A DNA stretch of 64,000 bases from Pseudomonas saudimassiliensis (GTDB lineage: Bacteria > Pseudomonadota > Gammaproteobacteria > Pseudomonadales > Pseudomonadaceae), in contig NZ_LK391969.1 of the NCBI RefSeq assembly GCF_000939975.1, positions 2,425,953 to 2,489,952 of the forward strand, given 5' to 3'. The position numbers and the translations under genes were made by a program. The stretch's first letter is position 1. Each line of letters begins with the position of its first letter. This document shows positions 1 through 8,727 of the stretch, piece after piece. A model generated the notes under the pieces. It worked only from the letters and a program-made list of their open reading frames with translations, was not told the origin of the DNA and made no database searches.

Positions 1-2
1 AG

Positions 3-824
3 GGCTATATCGCCCAGGTGCACCCCCTGGAGCTCTGGCTACTGGACTATCTGCGGCGCCATCCCCAGGCCACCTTCAACGACGCGGTCTCGGCTAGCGC
101 AGTGGAGCGCCAGGAGGTGTATGCCTGGTTGTTTCGCACCCGGCACGCGGGGGCGCGCAATGTGCGTATCCGCAGTATGCTCGAGCGCGAAGCCTTCGAT
201 GATCTGCACCGGCGCTGGCAGCGGGTCGGCTATCCCTTTCCCCATCTGGTGCCCTCCCTGGGCACTGCCCTGGGCAGCTCGGGTGATCGCCCCAGCGCGC
301 TGGCCGAGCTGATGGGGATCATCATCAATGATGGTCAGCGGTTGCCGGTAAGACGCATCAACAACCTGCATTTTGCTGCCGACACGCCCTGGGAAACCCG
401 CTTCGAACCAGTGCCCGTCGAGGCCAGGCAGGTGCTGGCGCCGGAGGTTGCGGCCGCGCTGCGCCAGGCGCTGTCCGCCGTGGTATTGGATGGGACCGGG
501 CGCCGGCTGCAGGGGGTATTCACCACGGCCAGCGGTGAGCCGCTGGCCGTGGGTGGCAAGACCGGCACCGGGGACAATCGCAGCTACACCATGGCGTCGG
601 GTGGTCGCGTGCTGTCCTCCCAGGTCCTGAATCGGACGGCGACCTTCGTGTTCTTCCTAGGGCCCAACCATTTCGGCACGCTTACCGCCTTTGTCCCCGG
701 GGCCGATGCCGGGGACTTCCATTTCACCTCCGCGCTGCCGGCGCAGGTGCTGAAAAGCATGGCGCCGGTCCTGGCGCCCTATCTGGATGAGCCTGCCGCC
801 GTACTCGCCCAGCACCAGCCTTGA
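3..824 (+). CDS. C-terminal part of a bifunctional-type penicillin-binding protein (5' end outside window)
   Basis: The reading frame is open to the left window edge, so this is the last 273 residues of a longer protein. It carries the transpeptidase KTG box as GGKTGTGDNR, followed by a beta-strand-rich tail, as in the transpeptidase domain of class A penicillin-binding proteins that crosslink peptidoglycan in the periplasm. The catalytic SxxK and SxN boxes are not visible in the part present. A long helical stretch precedes the KTG region, unlike compact PBP1a/1b, and fits the family usually annotated as transglycosylase-domain protein. GTG at 18 could be read as a start but lacks a ribosome site, and coding continues upstream. 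The family is fairly sure; the exact class is not. Confidence 0.75.
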   Translation, partial: GYIAQVHPLELWLLDYLRRHPQATFNDAVSASAVERQEVYAWLFRTRHAGARNVRIRSMLEREAFDDLHRRWQRVGYPFPHLVPSLGTALGSSGDRPSALAELMGIIINDGQRLPVRRINNLHFAADTPWETRFEPVPVEARQVLAPEVAAALRQALSAVVLDGTGRRLQGVFTTASGEPLAVGGKTGTGDNRSYTMASGGRVLSSQVLNRTATFVFFLGPNHFGTLTAFVPGADAGDFHFTSALPAQVLKSMAPVLAPYLDEPAAVLAQHQP

Positions 825-894
825 GCGGCCGCGCGCTTGAAGGCCGGCCGGATCAGGCCGCACAATGGCGCTTTCTCCCGTAAAGGATGTCACC

Positions 895-1743
895 ATGTCT
901 GATCTGCCGCTGGCCGGGCGCCGCATTGCCCTGCCGGAAAGCCGCGAGCTGGACCTGTTCGCCGATATGCTGCTCAAGCGCGGCGCCGAGGTCGTGCGCT
1001 GCCCCCTGGTCGCGATCCACGATGCGCCGGACCAGCAGCCCGTCAGGGATTGGCTGCACACCTTCAACAGCGAGGCCTGGGACGATTTCATCATGCTCAC
1101 CGGTGAGGGGATGCGACGCCTGCTGACCGCAGCGGAGCGGGCGGGTGGCAGTATGCGGGAGGATTTCATTCACCGCCTCGGCCAGGTCCGCAAGATCGTT
1201 CGCGGTCCCAAGCCGGGCGCCGCGCTGCGCGCCGTCGGTTTGAAAGCCGAGGTGGTGGCAGTCGAGCCGACCACGGCGGGCATTATCGCCACCCTGCAGA
1301 ACGAAGATCTGCGCGGCCGCAAGATCGCCGTGCAACTGTACGGCACCGACCCGAACCAGCCGCTCATGGACTTTCTCGCACAGGCGGGCGCCCAGGTCGC
1401 GCCGGTATGGCCCTACATCTATGCAGACGACGCCGAGAACGCCCGGGTTGACCAGCTGATCGCGGAAATGGCCAGCGGACGCCTGGATGCCATTGCCTTT
1501 ACCAGCGGCACCCAGGTTCGGCGGCTGTTCCAGATCGGCAAGCGCACGGTTGGCGAGTCCCGATTGCGCGAGATCCTCGGCGCGCTGCGGATTGCTGCGG
1601 TCGGGCCGGTGGTTGCCAGTGAGCTGGAGGAGCGGGGGCTGCGCGTCGATCTCATGCCGCCCAGCAGTTTCTTCATGAAGCCGCTGGTGCGCGAGCTGGT
1701 CCGGGAGTTCGGGGGCGCAAGCCCGGACGATGGTTTACACTGA
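895..1743 (+). CDS. HemD-family (uroporphyrinogen-III synthase-like) protein
   Basis: The 282-residue protein has the two-lobed HEM4 pattern. It starts LAGRRIALPESRELD and has a second-lobe stretch DAIAFTSGTQVRRLF followed by AAVGPVVASELEERG. These are the usual signatures of enzymes that cyclise hydroxymethylbilane to uroporphyrinogen III in tetrapyrrole synthesis. ATG at 895 is preferred to the upstream ATG at 865 because AAAGGA lies 7 bases before it. The gene ends 29 bases before the Lon-like protease gene and is probably co-transcribed with it. It is not next to hemC, so it may be a second HemD-like protein rather than the housekeeping HemD; that is inference from context only. Confidence 0.75.
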   Translation: MSDLPLAGRRIALPESRELDLFADMLLKRGAEVVRCPLVAIHDAPDQQPVRDWLHTFNSEAWDDFIMLTGEGMRRLLTAAERAGGSMREDFIHRLGQVRKIVRGPKPGAALRAVGLKAEVVAVEPTTAGIIATLQNEDLRGRKIAVQLYGTDPNQPLMDFLAQAGAQVAPVWPYIYADDAENARVDQLIAEMASGRLDAIAFTSGTQVRRLFQIGKRTVGESRLREILGALRIAAVGPVVASELEERGLRVDLMPPSSFFMKPLVRELVREFGGASPDDGLH

Positions 1744-1772
1744 CTTTTCACCTGTTCCACAAGGGATGTTTG

Positions 1773-4217
1773 ATGAGCAAAGCCGGCCCGACATTGCTGT
1801 CGCCAGAACAATTGACCGTACCTATCGACCTCGACAGCCTGGGGTTCACGTCCACGGATGATCTTGAACCCTTTAAGGGCATCCTCGGGCAGGACCGTGC
1901 CGTGGAGGCGATGCATTTCGGGGTCGCCATGCGCCGGCCCGGTTACAACATGTTTGTCATGGGCGAACCGGGCACCGGGCGATTCTCCTATGCCATGCGC
2001 TATCTGCAGGCGGAGGCCAAGCGCATGGCCACCCCGCAGGACTGTATCTACGTCAACAACTTCGACGAGTCCCGCGAACCCAAGGCGCTGCATATGGCGC
2101 CGGGGGCGGCGGCCGCCTTTATCGAGGATATCCATCAACTGATCGACAACCTGCTGGCGACCTTCCCGGCGGTGTTCGAGCATCCGGCCTTCCAACAGAA
2201 AAAGGGCGCCATTGACCGGCACTTCAACAAACGCTACGACAGCGCCATCGATATGGTCGAGCGCAAGGCGCTGGAGCGTAATATTGCCCTGTACCGCGAG
2301 GGCCAGAATCTGGCGTTCACGCCCATGCGTGACGGCAAGGCGCTGGATGAGGCGGATTTCGCCCAGCTGCCGGAGGCCGAGCGGGAACGCTTCCATGCGG
2401 ACATCTCGGACCTGGAAGAGGTGCTCAACGAGGCCCTGGCGAGCCTGCCCCAGTGGAAGCGTGAATCCAGCAACGAACTGCGCGAGCTCAATGAACAAAC
2501 CATCACCGACGCCCTGCAGCCGCTCCTGGACCCCCTGACCGAGCGCTACTGCGACAACCCGGGCGTGTGCGAATACCTGCAGGCGATTCGGCAGAACCTG
2601 CTGAAAGTGGTGATCGAGCTGATGGTCGACGAGCGCACCGCGGACGGTCGTTCCGAGGCGGCGAAGAAGGCCGCGCTGGTGGCCCATTACAGCCCCAACC
2701 TGATCATCGAGCATCCCGGCTCGCGGGGTGCGCCGGTGGTCCACGAGCCCCATCCTTCCTATGACAACCTGTTCGGTCGGGTGGAATACAGCTCGGAGCA
2801 GGGCGCGTTGATCACCAGTTATCGCCATATCCGTGCCGGCGCGTTGCACCGGGCCAACAACGGTTACCTGGTGCTGGAAGCCGAGAAGTTGCTGGCCGAG
2901 CCGTTTGCCTGGGAGGCGCTCAAACGCGCCCTGCAATCGCGGCAGCTGAAGATCGAATCGCCCTGGGCCGATCTTGGCCGGCTGACGACCGTTACCCTCA
3001 CGCCGCAGGTCATTCCGCTGTCGGTCAAGGTAGTGCTGATCGGCTCGCGGCGGGTGTATTACACCCTGCAGGACTACGATCCCGATTTCCAGGAGCTGTT
3101 TCGTGTGCTGGTGGATTTCGATGACCACCTGCCGCGCACCCCCGACAGCATCGAGGGTATGGCCCAGCTGCTCAAGACCCGGGTAGACGAGGAGGGCCTG
3201 GCGCCACTCACGGTCGCTGCAGTGGCGCGGATCCTGACCTACAGCGCGCGCCTGGCCGAGCATCAGCAGCACCTGTCCGCCAGCATCGCCGATATCTTCC
3301 AGCTGGTAGCCGAAGCGGATCTCACCCGGGAGCTGGCCGGTGATCGCATGACCGACACTGGCCATATCGAGCGGGCACTGCAAGCCAAGGAGGCGCGTAC
3401 CGGCCGGGCCAGCTCCCGGATTCGTGAGGACATGCTGTCAGGCGTAATCCTGATCGATACCGCCGGGGCGGCCATCGGCAAGTGCAACGGCCTGACCGTG
3501 CTGGCGGTGGGCGACTCGGTGTTCGGCATGCCGGCCCGGATCAGCGCCACCGTATACCCTGGCAGCAGCGGTATCGTGGATATCGAACGTGAGGTCAGCC
3601 TGGGCCAGTCGATCCACTCCAAGGGCGTGATGATCCTTACCGGTTACCTGGGCAGTCGCTACGCCCAGGACCACCAGTTGGAGATTTCCGCGAGCATCGC
3701 CCTGGAGCAGTCCTACGGGTACATCGACGGCGATAGCGCCTCGCTGGGTGAAGTTTGCGCGCTGATCTCGGCGTTGGCGCGGGTGCCCCTGAAGCAGGAG
3801 TTCGCCATCACCGGTTCGATCAACCAGTTCGGTGAAGTGCAGGCCATTGGCGGGGTCAACGTCAAGATCGAAGGGTTCTTCCGCCTTTGTGAAGCCCGTG
3901 GCCTGACCGGTCGCCAGGGCGTGATTATCCCGCGCTCCAATGTGCCCAACCTGATGCTGCATCAGACGGTACTGGATGCGGCCAAGGCCGGGCTGTTCCA
4001 CGTGTATGCGGTGGACAATGTCGACCAGGCGCTCAGCCTGCTGGCAGGCGAGGATGCCGGCACCCCGGATGCGGAGGGCAACTTCCCCGATGGCTCGATC
4101 AACGCGCGGGTGGTGCAACGGCTGAAGGCCATCAACAGCCGGGACCAGCAGCATGACGATCAGGACGCCAAGGAGGGAGACGACGACGGCGCTGACAACG
4201 GCGCGCCCAATCGTTGA
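1773..4217 (+). CDS. LonB-like ATP-dependent protease (AAA plus Lon S16 domain)
   Basis: This 814-residue protein resembles the PA0779/YcbZ type of Lon-related proteases. Near residue 65 it has a P-loop-like GEPGTGRFSY, in which Arg stands where Lys is normal. A long charged helical insert follows, then a Walker B-like NNGYLVLEAEKLL, and a C-terminal Lon peptidase domain with the catalytic Ser in DGDSASLGEVCALISAL and the Lys in GGVNVKIEGF. It should act as a cytoplasmic serine-lysine protease. The start is ATG 1773 with AAGGGA 6 bases upstream; the TTG at 1770 is less likely. The C-terminus ends in an acidic, Asp-rich tail. A strong hairpin follows the stop. Confidence 0.88.
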   Translation: MSKAGPTLLSPEQLTVPIDLDSLGFTSTDDLEPFKGILGQDRAVEAMHFGVAMRRPGYNMFVMGEPGTGRFSYAMRYLQAEAKRMATPQDCIYVNNFDESREPKALHMAPGAAAAFIEDIHQLIDNLLATFPAVFEHPAFQQKKGAIDRHFNKRYDSAIDMVERKALERNIALYREGQNLAFTPMRDGKALDEADFAQLPEAERERFHADISDLEEVLNEALASLPQWKRESSNELRELNEQTITDALQPLLDPLTERYCDNPGVCEYLQAIRQNLLKVVIELMVDERTADGRSEAAKKAALVAHYSPNLIIEHPGSRGAPVVHEPHPSYDNLFGRVEYSSEQGALITSYRHIRAGALHRANNGYLVLEAEKLLAEPFAWEALKRALQSRQLKIESPWADLGRLTTVTLTPQVIPLSVKVVLIGSRRVYYTLQDYDPDFQELFRVLVDFDDHLPRTPDSIEGMAQLLKTRVDEEGLAPLTVAAVARILTYSARLAEHQQHLSASIADIFQLVAEADLTRELAGDRMTDTGHIERALQAKEARTGRASSRIREDMLSGVILIDTAGAAIGKCNGLTVLAVGDSVFGMPARISATVYPGSSGIVDIEREVSLGQSIHSKGVMILTGYLGSRYAQDHQLEISASIALEQSYGYIDGDSASLGEVCALISALARVPLKQEFAITGSINQFGEVQAIGGVNVKIEGFFRLCEARGLTGRQGVIIPRSNVPNLMLHQTVLDAAKAGLFHVYAVDNVDQALSLLAGEDAGTPDAEGNFPDGSINARVVQRLKAINSRDQQHDDQDAKEGDDDGADNGAPNR

Positions 4218-4230
4218 TCAAACATTGAAC

Positions 4231-4259
4231 AGCATGTCGGACCCCAGGTCCGGCATGCT
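4231..4259 (+). terminator. Hairpin after the Lon-like gene
   Basis: A 13-base-pair stem (arms 4231-4243 and 4247-4259, one T-G wobble) closes a CCA loop 14 bases after the protease stop codon. There is no clear T-run after it, so it may be a terminator of the weaker kind or an mRNA 3'-end stabiliser. Confidence 0.55.
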
Positions 4260-4280
4260 CTGGAGCAACCTTTCCCGCTA

Positions 4281-4315
4281 TTGTCTACAGAGTTATCCAC
4301 AGAATGTGTGGAGTA
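4281..4315 (+). promoter_or_regulatory. DnaA-box module 1 (three boxes)
   Basis: A perfect consensus DnaA box TTATCCACA is at 4293-4301. A two-mismatch box TTGTCTACA lies 12 bases upstream (4281-4289) and an inverted two-mismatch box (TACTCCACA on the minus strand) at 4307-4315. Offsets between box starts are 12 and 14 bases, the same as in module 2. DnaA binds such 9-mers at origins and at DnaA-titrating or reactivating sites. No dnaA, dnaN or rpmH is nearby, so this is probably not the main origin. Confidence 0.65.
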
Positions 4316-4536
4316 CTTTGCGCCATCCATTTCCGCGGCCCGTTGTCAATAACCCGTTTTCGCGAATCAGGGCTGGACAGCAAATTATTTCCATGGCAAG
4401 GGCTGAGAGTGCGACATAACGCCGTCTCCAGGCTTTCTGGCCGGTTAGTTCATGACCACTCGGTCACGTTGGCTGTTTTTTGAACGGATTGCGGGCACCC
4501 CTGCGAAACCATGGCCCAGGGGCAGTTGCCACAAGG

Positions 4537-4571
4537 CTGTTCACAGACTTATCCACAGAATGTGTGCACAA
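4537..4571 (+). promoter_or_regulatory. DnaA-box module 2 (three boxes)
   Basis: A perfect TTATCCACA is at 4549-4557, flanked by CTGTTCACA at 4537-4545 and by an inverted one-mismatch box at 4563-4571 (TTGTGCACA on the minus strand). The geometry copies module 1 exactly, displaced by 256 bases. The 18-base stretch at 4549-4566 is identical to 4293-4310. It lies just after the rlmG stop codon. Confidence 0.68.
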
Positions 4572-4582
4572 CCTCCGACCCC

Positions 4583-5710
4583 TTACCGCTGTGCCCGCAG
4601 GACGACGAATTTGCTGTTGCCGCCCACCTGTTCCACGGTGGAGAAAAAGCGGCGCAGCTTGACGTGGTAACCGAGGTGGCGGTTGCCTACCGCCAGCACG
4701 CTGCCCGTCGACGTCAGGGCCGCGTGGCTCTGCTGGAACAGCCGCATGGCGATTTCATCGCCGATGACCTGTTGCTGGTGGAAGGGCGGGTTGCACAGCA
4801 CCAGATCCGCACTGTCGGCCGCTGCGTCGATCAGGCCATCGCTGACCAGAAAGCGCGCCTCCCGCCCAGGACAGGCACGCAGGAAATTATCCCGGGCCGA
4901 GGCAACCGCGGCGTAGGATTCGTCAATGAAGGTCAGCTGGGCCTCGGGGTTGAGCAAGGCCGCGTGGATGCCCAGGGCGCCATTGCCACAGCCCAGGTCG
5001 ACGATGCGCAGCGGCCCTGCCGCGCGCGGAATACAGGGCAGCAGCACGCGGGTGCCGATATCCAGGCGCTGCCGGGAAAATACCCCGGGGCGGTTGTGCA
5101 GCTCGACATCGCTGTCTGGCAGGGCGTAGCGGGTAGTGAGCTCGGCGGCGGCTGGCGCCAGGCCGGCATCGAATCGGGCTGTCAGCAGCCGCGCCTTCTT
5201 CCAGGCCAGCGACGCCTGGTACGGACCGATGTATTTGGCCAGGAGATCACCAGCACTGGGCGGCAGGTGCTTGAGCATGGCGCCGGCGATCACCACCGCA
5301 TCGTCGGCGAGCAGCGGGCGCAGCCGGCTCAACTGGTCCTCCAGCAGGGCGAGGCTCTTGGGAATGCGCAGCAGCACATGACTGATCGGGCCACTGGGCA
5401 GCTGCTGGCTGTCAACAACAGTGACTGCCTGGGTGGGCAGCTGGTTTTCCCTGAGGTTGTTCAACAGCGCGCGCTCGGCCAGGTGGGAGTCACCCCAACT
5501 CGTTACCGAGATTCCCGTCCCGGCCAGGGCGCAGGCGAGGGTGCCGAACTGGTCATTGACGACCAAAACCCCCGTCAGCGTTGGCGGAAGCGGCGCCAAC
5601 TGCTGCAGCAGATACAGATCGGCGGCATCAAAGGGCTGCAGGGTCGGGTTGCGGGTAGGCGGATAGCGGTCGAGCCGGAGGCTGCCGAAGGGAGTATCAC
5701 AAGGTTGCAT
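4583..5710 (-). CDS. rlmG: 23S rRNA (guanine-N2) methyltransferase RlmG
   Basis: This 375-residue protein has the RlmG/RsmC two-lobe design. A degenerate N-terminal methyltransferase-like lobe is followed by a C-terminal class I SAM-dependent domain with the SAM-binding IVDLGCGNGALG and the catalytic LVLCNPPFHQQQ box typical of N2-guanine methylases. The length matches RlmG (about 375) better than RsmC (about 340). RlmG methylates G1835 (E. coli numbering) of 23S rRNA. Start ATG 5710 has no obvious Shine-Dalgarno sequence. It lies 111 bases downstream of the polyphosphate phosphotransferase gene on the same strand, with a hairpin between them, so it may have its own promoter. Confidence 0.85.
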   Translation of the reverse strand: MQPCDTPFGSLRLDRYPPTRNPTLQPFDAADLYLLQQLAPLPPTLTGVLVVNDQFGTLACALAGTGISVTSWGDSHLAERALLNNLRENQLPTQAVTVVDSQQLPSGPISHVLLRIPKSLALLEDQLSRLRPLLADDAVVIAGAMLKHLPPSAGDLLAKYIGPYQASLAWKKARLLTARFDAGLAPAAAELTTRYALPDSDVELHNRPGVFSRQRLDIGTRVLLPCIPRAAGPLRIVDLGCGNGALGIHAALLNPEAQLTFIDESYAAVASARDNFLRACPGREARFLVSDGLIDAAADSADLVLCNPPFHQQQVIGDEIAMRLFQQSHAALTSTGSVLAVGNRHLGYHVKLRRFFSTVEQVGGNSKFVVLRAQR

Positions 5711-5770
5711 GGACGGACCAGTCGAATCAGGGGCCGGCAGTATAGCGCAGCCGGCTGCCCTGAAAGGCCA

Positions 5771-5797
5771 GGAAGTGCCGAGTGGCTCGGTACTTCC
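5771..5797 (-). terminator. Hairpin between the PPK2-type gene and rlmG
   Basis: A 12-base-pair stem with one G-T pair (arms 5771-5782 and 5786-5797) closes a 3-base loop 25 bases after the stop of the upstream gene. No T-run follows on the minus strand, so termination strength is uncertain. Confidence 0.45.
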
Positions 5798-5821
5798 CCG
5801 GTTGCAGATGGCGGATGTCGG

Positions 5822-7267
5822 TTAACGCCCTCCTGTAAGCAACGCCCGTTGCAGTGCCCCGCAGATAATGGCCAGGGTCTCGACGCGCGCGTGGCGTTTG
5901 TCCTCGGCCGAGACCACATGCCAGGGCGCCGAGGCGGTGCCGGTGCGTTCGACCATGTCATTCATGGCCTGTTCATAGTGTGGCCATTGATCGCGGTTGC
6001 GCCAGTCTTCCTCGGTGAGCTTGTAGCGTTTGAGTGGCGAGGCGGCGCGGGCCTGGAAGCGCTTCAGTTGCTCCTCCGGGGTAATCGCCAGCCAGATTTT
6101 CACCACCAGGGTGCCGGCGGCCTGCAGCTGCCTCTCGAAGTCGTTGATTTCCCCATAGGCGCGCTGCCACTCCTCGGGCTTACAGAAGCCCTCCACCCGT
6201 TCGACCAGCACCCGGCCGTAATAACTGCGGTCGAAAATGACCACCTGGCCCGGCAAGGGCACCCGCTTCCAGAACCGCAGCAGGTAGGGCTGACGCTGCT
6301 CCTCGGCGGTGGGTGCGCGGGTGCCGTGCACCCGTAAAAAGCGCGGGTCCAGGCATTGGCTGATACGGCGGATGGCGCCACCCTTGCCGGCAGCATCGGT
6401 GCCTTCGAACACCAGCAGCAGGCTGCGGTCGGCGAACCCCGGGTGGCGGACCAGCTCCCGCAGGCGGGCCTGGTAGTGCCGGAGCTGTTCATTGTATTGG
6501 TCCTTGTCCAGCGTGCGGCGGTAATCGACCTGCTGCAGGCGGGTAAGGGGCGCAGGGCTCCAGGGGGCAGCGGCGGGCTGCGCAGGTGGTTGCGCAAGCA
6601 TCTGCTGCATGCGTTCGAGCACCAGTTGACCGATCTGGATATCCCGATAAAGCGCGTCGTCACTGGGTACCCTGACCCAGGGTGCGGCATCCGTGGCGGT
6701 CAAACTGCTGATCAATTGAAAGGATTCATCCACCAGCGCCTGGTCCGCCGAGCTGATATGGCCCCATTCGCGCATGGCGACGGTCGCTTCCGCGTCGGGC
6801 TCGGGAGCACCAGGCTGCCTGACCTCCAGCCAGAGCTTGAGCAGACCCACACCCTCATCGGCCAGCAATTGTTCGAAGCGGGCAATGTCGGTCATCTGCT
6901 GGTGCAGCGTCGGCAGGTCAATCTCGCCCCGGCAGTAGCGGATTTGTGGCTGGTGATACCAGGAGCCCAGGTAGAACGCCAGGCGTGCGGGTTTCGCCAG
7001 GCTGATCCAGTAGCGCCAGAGGTGGGGCATCCGCCGCTCCACGCCTTGGGGCAGGGTGAAGGCGCGGGTGGTGAGGTAGCGGTTGTCCAGCTCCTCATAA
7101 AAGCGGTAGATGACTTCGGCCTTGCCCGCCTCATCATTGCCGCTGATCACTATCAGCAGCGGCCCCTCGCCAGCTTCGCGCAGGGCGTACTGGGCTTCCA
7201 GCAGGTTCTCGGTAAGCTCCCTGCGCTGCTGCTTGTAGGCGGCCTTGCTGCTGCGCAATTCCGGCAT
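5822..7267 (-). CDS. pap: Polyphosphate:AMP phosphotransferase, tandem PPK2 domains
   Basis: The 481-residue protein consists of two PPK2 domains. The first (about residues 10-230) has a degenerate P-loop ISGNDEAGKAEV. The second (about 265-475) has the complete set: FEGTDAAGKGGAIRR, the Walker B-like VIFDRSYYGR, and the lid arginines. Two-domain PPK2 proteins of this length phosphorylate AMP to ADP with polyphosphate (class II PPK2; P. aeruginosa PA3455 is the remembered relative). Only the second domain is expected to be catalytic. The gene is divergent from radA across 82 bases. The assignment as AMP-specific follows from the fused architecture, not from specific residues. Confidence 0.85.
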   Translation of the reverse strand: MPELRSSKAAYKQQRRELTENLLEAQYALREAGEGPLLIVISGNDEAGKAEVIYRFYEELDNRYLTTRAFTLPQGVERRMPHLWRYWISLAKPARLAFYLGSWYHQPQIRYCRGEIDLPTLHQQMTDIARFEQLLADEGVGLLKLWLEVRQPGAPEPDAEATVAMREWGHISSADQALVDESFQLISSLTATDAAPWVRVPSDDALYRDIQIGQLVLERMQQMLAQPPAQPAAAPWSPAPLTRLQQVDYRRTLDKDQYNEQLRHYQARLRELVRHPGFADRSLLLVFEGTDAAGKGGAIRRISQCLDPRFLRVHGTRAPTAEEQRQPYLLRFWKRVPLPGQVVIFDRSYYGRVLVERVEGFCKPEEWQRAYGEINDFERQLQAAGTLVVKIWLAITPEEQLKRFQARAASPLKRYKLTEEDWRNRDQWPHYEQAMNDMVERTGTASAPWHVVSAEDKRHARVETLAIICGALQRALLTGGR

Positions 7268-7349
7268 CTTGTTACCCCCGTCAGGATTTATCCGTGCATG
7301 GTCAGTATAGTGACAGCCTGAGAATCTCTTCAGTTTTCATGGGACGGCA

Positions 7350-8726
7350 ATGGCGAAGAACAAGCGAATGTATGGCTGCACCGAATGCGGTGCCACCTTC
7401 ACCAAGTGGGCCGGGCAGTGCAGCGAGTGTCAGGCCTGGAATACCCTGGTGGAAACCGTGATCGATACCACGCCGGTAGGCGGCAGTGGCGGTGGCGGCC
7501 GCAGCGCCAACTGGGCGGGGGAAATGGCCCAGGTGCGCACCCTGGCGGAAGTCTCCACCGAGGAGATGCCGCGCCAGCCCAGCGGCTCCTCCGAGCTGGA
7601 CCGGGTACTCGGTGGCGGCCTGGTGGCCGGTTCGGTGGTATTGATCGGTGGCGACCCCGGCATCGGTAAATCGACCATCCTGCTGCAGACGCTGTGCCGG
7701 CTGGCCCAGACCATCCCCGCACTCTATGTGACGGGGGAGGAATCCCAGCAGCAGGTGGCCATGCGCGCCAAGCGCCTTGGCCTGCCGGAAGACAAACTCA
7801 AGGTGATGACCGAGACCTGTATCGAGAGCATCGTCGCCACCGCCCGCCGTGAACAGCCCAAGGTGATGGTGGTGGATTCCATCCAGACCATTTTCACCGA
7901 GCAACTGCAATCGGCGCCGGGCGGGGTAGCCCAGGTGCGGGAAAGTGCCGCGCTGCTGGTGCGCTATGCCAAGCAGAGCGGTACCGCCATCTTCCTGGTC
8001 GGCCATGTGACCAAGGAAGGCTCGCTGGCCGGCCCGCGGGTGCTGGAACACATGGTGGACACCGTGCTGTACTTCGAGGGCGAGGCGGATGGCCGGCTGC
8101 GCATGCTGCGGGCGGTCAAGAACCGCTTCGGTGCGGTCAACGAGCTCGGGGTGTTCGCCATGACCGATAAGGGACTGAAGGAGGTCTCCAACCCGTCGGC
8201 GATCTTCCTGTCGCGCTACGACGCGCCCATTCCGGGCAGCGTGGTGATGTCCACCTGGGAAGGCTCGCGGCCGATGCTGGTGGAGGTCCAGGCGCTGGTG
8301 GATACCAGCCACCTGGGCAACCCGCGCCGCGTTACCCTGGGCCTGGACCAGAACCGGCTGGCCATGCTGCTGGCGGTGCTGCATCGCCACGGGGGCGTAG
8401 CGACCTATGATCAGGACGTCTTCGTCAACGTGGTCGGTGGCGTCAAGGTGCTGGAAACCGCAGCTGACCTGGCGCTGTTGGCGGCGGTGATTTCCAGCCT
8501 GCGCAACCGTCCGCTGCCGATGGACCTGATGGTCTTCGGCGAGTTGGGGCTGTCCGGTGAAATCCGGCCGGTGCCCAGCGGTCAGGAGCGCCTCAAGGAG
8601 GCGGCCAAGCATGGGTTTACCCGGGCCATCGTGCCCAAGGCCAATGCGCCCAAGGAGTCGCCCAAGGGTATGCAGGTGGTTCCGGTTACCCGGCTGGATG
8701 AAGCCCTGGGGGTATTGTTCGACTGA
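7350..8726 (+). CDS. radA: DNA repair protein RadA
   Basis: The 458-residue protein has the full RadA layout. An N-terminal four-cysteine zinc finger (C10, C13, C24, C27) is followed by a RecA-like ATPase with Walker A GGDPGIGKST at 100-109, the RadA-specific KNRFG at 257-261, and a C-terminal Lon-like domain lacking protease residues. RadA is a DnaB-like branch-migration helicase that processes recombination intermediates. ATG 7350 gives the standard N-terminus; only a weak GACGG precedes it. Its stop codon is one base from the stop of the opposing PilZ gene, so the two transcripts converge with no terminator between them. Confidence 0.95.
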   Translation: MAKNKRMYGCTECGATFTKWAGQCSECQAWNTLVETVIDTTPVGGSGGGGRSANWAGEMAQVRTLAEVSTEEMPRQPSGSSELDRVLGGGLVAGSVVLIGGDPGIGKSTILLQTLCRLAQTIPALYVTGEESQQQVAMRAKRLGLPEDKLKVMTETCIESIVATARREQPKVMVVDSIQTIFTEQLQSAPGGVAQVRESAALLVRYAKQSGTAIFLVGHVTKEGSLAGPRVLEHMVDTVLYFEGEADGRLRMLRAVKNRFGAVNELGVFAMTDKGLKEVSNPSAIFLSRYDAPIPGSVVMSTWEGSRPMLVEVQALVDTSHLGNPRRVTLGLDQNRLAMLLAVLHRHGGVATYDQDVFVNVVGGVKVLETAADLALLAAVISSLRNRPLPMDLMVFGELGLSGEIRPVPSGQERLKEAAKHGFTRAIVPKANAPKESPKGMQVVPVTRLDEALGVLFD

Positions 8727-8727
8727 T

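Larger units (their letters stand above)
4218..4582. other. Gene-free region with terminator hairpin and DnaA-box modules
   Basis: These 365 bases lie between the Lon-like gene and the 3' end of rlmG, so both neighbouring genes end here. I see no credible coding region, although an open frame on the plus strand runs through it into the antisense of rlmG. It holds the hairpin at 4231-4259 and two repeated DnaA-box groups at 4281-4315 and 4537-4571. The roughly 220 bases between the groups show nothing I can name. Confidence 0.8.

Noticed and set aside
1419-3383. 654-codon open frame on the minus strand opposite the Lon-like gene
   Set aside because: High-GC shadow frame; the plus-strand protein has conserved motifs, this one none.
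4218-4582. DnaA-box region as the chromosomal origin
   Set aside because: No dnaA, dnaN, rpmH or gidA nearby, and no clear AT-rich unwinding region.
4511-6337. 608-codon plus-strand frame across the DnaA-box region and antisense of rlmG and pap
   Set aside because: Antisense shadow of two genes with clear families; no domain or ribosome-binding site.
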